NCBI GenBank assembly: GCA_002633005.1
Contig: NMRA01000061.1
Coordinates: 62,001 to 126,000, forward strand
DNA: 64,000 nt
DNA from: Phoronis australis
Lineage: Eukaryota > Phoronida > Phoronidae
Reading direction: 5' to 3'
The translations under genes and the position numbers were made by a program. Position 1 is the stretch's first letter. Each line of letters starts with the position of its first letter. Positions 58,301 through 64,000 of this stretch are shown here, in pieces. Under the pieces are notes generated by a model that had not been told where the DNA came from, did not search any database, and worked only from the letters and a program-made list of their open reading frames with translations.

Positions 58301-61300
58301 CCCTATGACAGCGAACTACAATCTGTCCTGTCCAATCAAAACATGACAATGCCATCCGCAGAAGAGATATGCATTTTTAATGCGCGAGACTTTGTGGAAA
58401 ACTCCGCAGAAGATTTGAAAAAACCTAAAAAATCCTGCAGATGTGGAGCTTCTGTAACCAAAAGTGAAATGAAGAAATGTGTATGTAGAAACAACTCGGC
58501 TTCACCTCACAGGCGAGTGAATGACTACCAGATGTTTCCAACATTACGCCCACACAGTAAAGGTAGTCATTATTACATAATCATGCAAATGTAAACACGA
58601 GTTATTCTTTGTTTCGAGTACACTTATTTCATTAAATAATAATCTTTTTTCTCATCATGCAACAGACAAGGAGATCCATTTCAGGAGTATGTGAGATGCC
58701 TTTGCGCGTACAAGATCCTTCTTTGCCAGATGCCAGAGCTCAATCGGAAGCTTTTACCATGTTCTGCAAGTCCATCTTCTTTCATCTGTATCTCTTTCCC
58801 TACCAATGTTCTTGCTTTTTAGAATTATTATTTTTCACCTAGTTCTGTTGAGTTCCACACTAAGTCTAACATGGCATTATAATTTCGCTATGCACCTTGT
58901 GAAATTGCGTATTTAAGTCCCGTCCAACCTGATCAAGGGTTTTGTAGGAGTAATGTGATGTGTAGGCTGGTCTGAGCACGGGAACTCGAACAAGATTCGA
59001 CTTATGTAAGTTTTACTGTTACATTTTATATTTTGAACTTCTTATAATGAACTTTCTTGAAACAATGTGCTTAGATGCTGAAGAAGATGGTGATTATGAT
59101 GATGAAGACGATGAAGAAGAAGAAGAAGACGACGATGATGAAGAAGAATACGAAACAGAGGAAGAAGGTACTGCTTCTGATGGAGACGCCATGTCAGTGG
59201 AAGTGACGAAGGTACTTAATATTTAATATTTATTTAAATTTTTTTTAAAAGACTGGGTGACCACTTCATTGAATACACTGATTTCCAAGTGGTCCCTGTG
59301 GGAAATAATTACATGAAGTAAAATACAGGGACCTATGTACCATTAGATTTAAAAGATTAAGAAATAAAATGAAGTAGTTATAAAAATTAGTTAATATGTA
59401 CAATTTAAGGGTAATCAATCTCGGTGAGGTGTTTCAACTTAACAATTTGTGATTTACAAGTTTAAGCAATGCAGTCGGGGGCTGGAAATGATTCCATGGC
59501 CACGGCTCCAAATGCGAACTACCACCCCATAAACCACGTTCCTTGACCAACAAACACTAAGGCCTCTGTACAAATCCCATACCCCACTCACGCACTTGAA
59601 AATGCTCCGTTAGCGTACCTGGATCCACCAAAGTCTAGTCCCTGACCTCAAAGTCCTGAATGAGGAAACTGCGTTGTCCCGGTGACTGGAGTTTGGTCCC
59701 TGGCTAAGGAGTTTGGTCACCAGATGGAACATTAATTTCTTTTTTCATGGTAGTCTGATACTATGGTTGAAGGGATTGTAACTGGAGTAAAGAAGCACAG
59801 TTATGGAATCGTTTCCACCCCCTGGAAGTTATCTTTTGACAAATTTATTTTGAGCATGCCATCCATTGCAAGCTGATTTTTATTTTCAACTCTGCAAATT
59901 TGCTAGCTCTTTCAAGAGTTGGACAACATATTAGCAGCCATACAACACGATGTACTTACAGTTGAATAAAAATTTTGCTTTTAATATTAGGTTTTGATTA
60001 ACTCTATCAGAAAGTTTACAGTTAGCCAAACCGAGCTGTTACATTCAGTAAAAGTAGTTGAAAATATTTTTTCATACTTGTGAATTTGTAGAGGGTCAGC
60101 TTTAACTTTTACTGATGTTCCATTGACTGTGTTGTATTACTGTTTTTTTTAAAAACATCAAACATAGTGACTTAAAAGTCTATGTTTGATGAAACACTCC
60201 ACAACAATGAAAAAAATTTAAAACAATTTTAATTGTTTCATTTGAACATGCTTAGTCACTTCTGAGTGATGTTCTGAAATTTGACAAAATTTTCCGAGGT
60301 TATGTCGAATCCCAAGAAATTACCTTGAATCCTTTGCAACGTTTACTATACCTGATTTTATGCAAAAAATCTCATTATAGTACTTCTGTCTGCTTTGTTG
60401 GATCCCAGTGAAATCTTAAAATTTTGCTTTGCAGTTTCTTGATACTTGCTTAATCATGATCCAAAATGTTTTTTCCCAACAAGTTGTTATGAGTGTTTAA
60501 AAGAATTGATTTGATGTCACTTTTGAGTGACTTTTGCTAACACATGTGACTTCTATTACAAGAACAACAGTTGATTAAGGGTCTGTTATAAAATTTTCAC
60601 TCTTATTCCCTGCTCGATAGAGAACTACAAGTAAATTTTAGGCTTTAGAACAACTAATACGTGGTTTTTGACTCAGACTAGGTCCATTAATTTGTTTGTC
60701 ACACGCCGAGTTAGTTTCAGTCGCTTAAGCAGTATGGCCGACAGGAATCACATATGCTTTAGCCGCGCCATTTTTCAATACAAAGAAGCCAAGGAACACG
60801 ATGACCAGTGAAGAATGCAGTTTCTGACACCACAGTGTTTACTGCAGCTGCGTCATCTACACGTTCATCACGCTGTTGTCGTTGGTTTCAATTTTCTCAT
60901 AACATACAGTGCAAGACAAATTAAAAGTGTTCACACAAAATGATCTGAAATTTCCCGTCGTGACGTCTGAGTGGAAGCTGAATTCATCGTCAGAGAAGTC
61001 TTCCCTCATGAAAGTTAGTGAGATGGCTGAGCCATTCTGTTATCTCTCCTAATAGTTAATATCATTGATTTTGTGGTTAACAAATTAATTAGATGTCACA
61101 ACAGTTAAAATGATGTTATGTTTATTACTTTTGTCTTGTGCTGTATTTTGGAATGCATTTTCATCTTGTAGGAACTTGAGTTTGAGCCAGTAAGTTGAGT
61201 GGTTCTTCACGATCCTCATGCAACTGTATTTATGTTTTCGTAGATATCACAAATGCCTTTGATCTCTGTCTTAGTGCAGCATTCACTGTGAAGTTTACAC

Positions 61301-64000
61301 GTATTTGATTATCAATGCAACTTGCTTTATTCATTCTTTATTTGCACGCTGTCTTTTTGTTTGTAGAAAAGTGGTTGGAGTGAAACCTAAGTAATATGCT
61401 GTATGTTTGTATGACGTGTACGGTGTCCCCATGTGGTAGCAGCTTCAGATTCATTTAGTGATTTTTTTCTTAGTGTGGCGTGAAATGTTTTTCAACTGTC
61501 TGGCAGAGTGATCCCAGGATTTTTCTTTTTGTGTCCATGAAACGTTGCCTTTTCCAGATGGAACCTTTGTCTGAGGCATACTGTATAAAAAAGCTCAACA
61601 TTTAAACAGCGGTTTGACATGTTGATCATATAGGAGTTCTGTGAGCACCTGTTTTCAATGTCAAAACCTAAAGAGACAAGAAACTTAATTTCAAAATCTA
61701 TTCATAATCGACTTCATCGCATTTGCCTTGTGTTTAATTAGACAGATGTCTTTTTTTCTGAGAAATGTGGCTGTGAATCTATTGTCTCCAAATTTTGTTT
61801 GCCACATACTCTGACCTCCAGCTTAAAATTAATCGGCGCTCCGGAAGTGACCATTTGTCTCTGAAAGTTGTCTAGTTGATTGGTTTTGACTGGCATTAAT
61901 CTTTAGTTTCATCCTGCACTTCTTTGTATTAGGCATTGCCACTCAAACTTCAAGAAACTAGTACAAATAATATTTTGCATTAAAAGTCGATGACCAATAA
62001 CTGCTAGTTAGAACATTTAGTAATTGCTTGAGGGAGCATGGTTGTGTAATGGTTATGTCATGGACCGCCAAATTTGTATGTTCTTAATGCACAAAATCTG
62101 TGGTCTTAAGCACGAGACACAACTTACACTATTGGCCGCGATGTCATTATTCATTAGTGACACCTGGTGTGATTCACTTTTTACTTCTGGCAAGTATGTC
62201 GTCTGCTCACTAGCTGGAGCTGAGTTGTGCACTGGAAGAGAGTGGCACCTCCTCTAGGAACTTCATGAGCAAATATCGTGAGTTTTAAATCTGTTGTCTA
62301 TGTTCTGCAGTTACGTTAACCAGAGTGTGTTTTACGCCAGGTTGTTAAGTATGAAGCGATAAGTGACTACCAGGCCAGGGAGAAGGGTGATCTAAGTTTC
62401 GATGAAGGAGAGATACTTACACTCATCCAGATCAGGTAAGAATAAATTATGTTAATTAATTTCAGTTCAGGTGAGATGGAATTAGCAGTTGTGTATGAAT
62501 TCACTCTAAGTTTTGCAGAACACAATCTGGAACAGTCTCTTAATTTGGGATATTGGAACTGTTGAGAAAATCAAGGCATTGGATATCTTCTGGATGTAAA
62601 ATTGTCTTAACGCCAGTTTTTGTGACCATCATTTTGTCTTTTTAGTAGATTCATCTTTGCATTATTTTGTGTTTGTTGTAACTGGAAAAAAATGAGTAAG
62701 AGAATTCATCAAGTGCTGTGTTTGTGGTAAATCGCGAAAGTTCTAAGTATTAGAGACCCTGGTTTTCCATTTTCAAAAACAGAGGAATCCATTTCAACAT
62801 CAAATTCCTTTATTCCATTTTACTATAATTTTAAAGTGGTGAATGAAAAATTATGCTTTTCTGCTGACTTATGACACTAGTCCGTTTTCTGATAACTTGC
62901 TGCACGCTATGTTTACTGTTTCTCAAAATTGAAAAAGAGCAGCGCCATCTTCAGAAGTAATGAACAACTACTTGAATGTTCATTGTAAAATGATCATCGC
63001 TTGATTTGTGGCGAGAATTGTTGAATTTGATGAGGTATTTCTTAGTTTTTGATAAGTAATATTAGAAAAATTTAAAAATATTAATAGAAATATTATTACA
63101 GATTATTAAAATTTTTATTTAAACTATTAGAATTGTGGTATGTGTGCCTGAAATATAATTAGTTCTTTCGAAATCTCTTAATTCCATGACAGAATTCAGT
63201 TTCTATGAATTTTGTCCATTTCTATTTTCGCGGAAAACCAGGATCTTCTCATATAATAGAAAAATAGTGTCACGGTTGCTTTACCTCACACACACCACCT
63301 GTTGGTCACACCTTATGACCTAATTATTTTGCGTTTACCCGCACCAGTTTAAATTTACCTTCTTCACATATTAGACTATTAATGCCATGCAATAAAATAA
63401 TATTTGAAATATTAATTGTTTGCAGGGATGACGGCTGGTGGGAGGCTGAGAATGAAGAGGGGGAACGTGGTCTGGTACCTAGCACATATTTAAAAGAATA
63501 CAGTAAATACAGGGACATACAGACAGAGGGTAAGCTGGAATTAAAGGGGCACTCAACTCACTTTTGTGTGCCAAAAAGTTTTGAGTACAACCACTAGCTA
63601 GATCTTTCAAGGTCATATTGCATGCACACCCTGGTCGGACAAGCAATATCACTATTTCGGTGGGACATGTATGTGTTTTAATTGACCTCATTATGGATAG
63701 ACGAATACATCACATTACAATAGATTGTGGGTTGCTGGTCATACAGTGCAGAGTGAAACCAACCAATGAAAACCGAGAGCATACACCTTTGTTTCCAGTC
63801 AACTGGTGGCCTAGATGATGGATATTACACAAATCGCAAACCGTAAAATGGTCCTTGACAAGTGTTGCCCTGTTTTAGTTTGATGTTTATCAGGGGAGAC
63901 AATCCAAGTTCTAATAGTGAGTCACCTACTCTAGTTTCCTTAACTGAGTATGTCTGGGAGTGGAGCTTATGGATAGTTTTGTCAAACCGACAAGCTTAGT
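49370..64000 (+). CDS. NPHP1: Nephrocystin-1 (NPHP1), internal part; both ends not seen
   Basis: NPHP1 is a scaffold of the ciliary transition zone and cell junctions, with an N-terminal coiled coil, acidic regions, one SH3 domain and a large C-terminal region. Exons found: 49370-49458, 50631-50691, 50973-51047, 51417-51594, 54203-54292, 54589-54960, 55522-55716, 56498-56599, 56956-57159, 57372-58562, 59075-59211, 61172-61189, 62341-62435, 63426-63529. All phases are consistent. The first three and the start of the fourth encode a charged coiled coil (LVGLK/ERVDKLSNQLVPDEVEEDY aligns with the human LLDKLTQQL region). 51417-51594 then turns into a Glu/Asp run; 59075-59211 is a second acidic run; 62341-63529 is the SH3 domain. 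The block 54203-58562 is an insertion described separately. The gene continues beyond 63529 with a phase 1 donor. Confidence 0.88.
49472..49853. mobile_element. MITE family 1, copy 2 (complete, long TIRs)
   Basis: Starts GGGCCCGGTCTCCAATCTTT and ends with the inverted form (AAAGATTAGAGACTGGGCC). Inverted similarity extends about 90 bp inwards, through CGAACTCAAGATAA. No ORF. It begins 13 bp after the donor junction of the first recognised NPHP1 exon. Confidence 0.8.
51860..53796. mobile_element. 1.94-kb inverted-repeat element in an NPHP1 intron
   Basis: Left end TAGACCCTATTCACGCCGAC and later AACGAGGCT; right end, read inverted, TAGACTCTATTCACGCGGCG and later AGCGAGGCT. It contains poly-G tracts and a 132-codon minus ORF (52267-52665) without a known domain. 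A second minus ORF (53250-53486) has a short segment resembling a LamG-like motif. Confidence 0.6.
54203..58562 (+). CDS. NPHP1: Six symmetric (phase 1-1) extra exons within NPHP1
   Basis: Exons of 90, 372, 195, 102, 204 and 1191 nt, each a multiple of three and each starting and ending in phase 1, add up to 718 codons. They sit between acidic exons 51417-51594 (ends phase 1) and 59075-59211 (starts phase 1), so inclusion or skipping of any subset keeps the frame. The content is Ser/Pro/Lys/Gln-rich and probably disordered: KKSPSSGNSPSPGNSPSSST in the second; a recurring VRPYP motif in the second and third exons and VRPFY in the fifth; FKYRK and LKYRN in the second and fourth. Human NPHP1 has no equivalent block here. 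Splice sites are GT-AG but several donors are weak (GTAGCT, GTATTT twice, GTAGTC), which fits alternative use. Confidence 0.75.
57372..58562 (+). CDS. NPHP1: Giant 1191-nt NPHP1 insert exon with internal repeats and a CxC pair
   Basis: 397 codons read with no stop, in frame with both neighbours. The N-terminal half contains a 53-residue repeat, seen as SPSGSTKLKDTIPQQT...LKKSPS followed by SPTGSAKLKGGIPQQT...QKKSPS. The later part has about four short units of SNQNKSQFYP type. Near the end is SCRCGAS...KKCVCRNN, two CxC pairs that could bind a metal. It ends at AAAG|GTAGTC, and reading through gives only about ten more residues. An open frame this long in an AT-rich genome supports coding, despite the lack of homology. 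Confidence 0.78.
61172..61189 (+). CDS. NPHP1: 18-nt NPHP1 microexon (ELEFEP)
   Basis: Flanked by TCATCTTGTAG and GTAAGT, phase 0 on both sides. It inserts six residues between the acidic exon ending ...EVTK and the SH3 exon starting VVKYEAISDY. Both neighbours are also phase 0, so it is optional. The acidic, hydrophobic composition suits the linker just before the SH3 fold. Confidence 0.55.
62341..63529 (+). CDS. NPHP1: NPHP1 SH3 domain exons
   Basis: 62341-62435 encodes VVKYEAISDYQAREKGDLSF and DEGEILTLIQI; 63426-63529 encodes DDGWWEAENEEGERGLVPST and YLKEYSKY. The pattern is canonical SH3: an ALYDY-like motif (AISDY), the paired Trp of the binding groove and the GLVPSTYL end. It matches the human NPHP1 SH3, which binds proline-rich partners such as p130Cas. 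The phase 1 donor at 63530 (GTAAGC) shows that the gene continues. Confidence 0.95.

Overview
The window is nuclear DNA from an animal: AT-rich, intron-dense, with GT-AG introns of about 0.3-5 kb and many small inverted-repeat elements. Four spliced genes match animal or eukaryote-wide proteins or have typical animal architecture. The rich mobile-element load and a violaxanthin de-epoxidase-like gene suggest a marine invertebrate, but I cannot name the phylum. No bacterial or viral features are seen. An 18-base run of N (20198-20215) is an assembly gap.

Left part (1-19707): a C1orf198/DUF4706 homologue runs leftwards off the window. Head to head with it, 326 bp between start codons, is a complete PUS10 (tRNA pseudouridine synthase) gene of 17 coding exons whose conceptual length (532 aa) is almost that of human PUS10 (529 aa). 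Its introns hold several mobile elements, tandem repeats, a U12-type intron and a small array made from copies of one of its own exons.

Middle part (19708-38352): after the gap comes a four-exon gene for a secreted protein of 281 aa that matches violaxanthin de-epoxidase (VDE) along its length: a Cys-rich domain followed by the VDE lipocalin domain. This family is best known from the xanthophyll cycle of plants and algae. Next are a speculative two-exon gene for a tiny Thr-rich secreted peptide and a four-exon gene for a 216-aa two-helix membrane protein with two PPxY motifs, both on the minus strand.

Right part (38353-64000): 11 kb without a convincing gene, dense in MITE-like inverted repeats and a degenerate satellite, then NPHP1 (nephrocystin-1), which runs off the right edge. 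Its first acidic region is interrupted by six extra exons (718 codons). All are phase 1-1 and a multiple of three, so each could be skipped without changing frame. An 18-nt microexon precedes the SH3 exons. The VDE-like gene and NPHP1 are on the same gap-free stretch, which argues against contamination. The genes do not form a pathway; they are ordinary animal neighbours.
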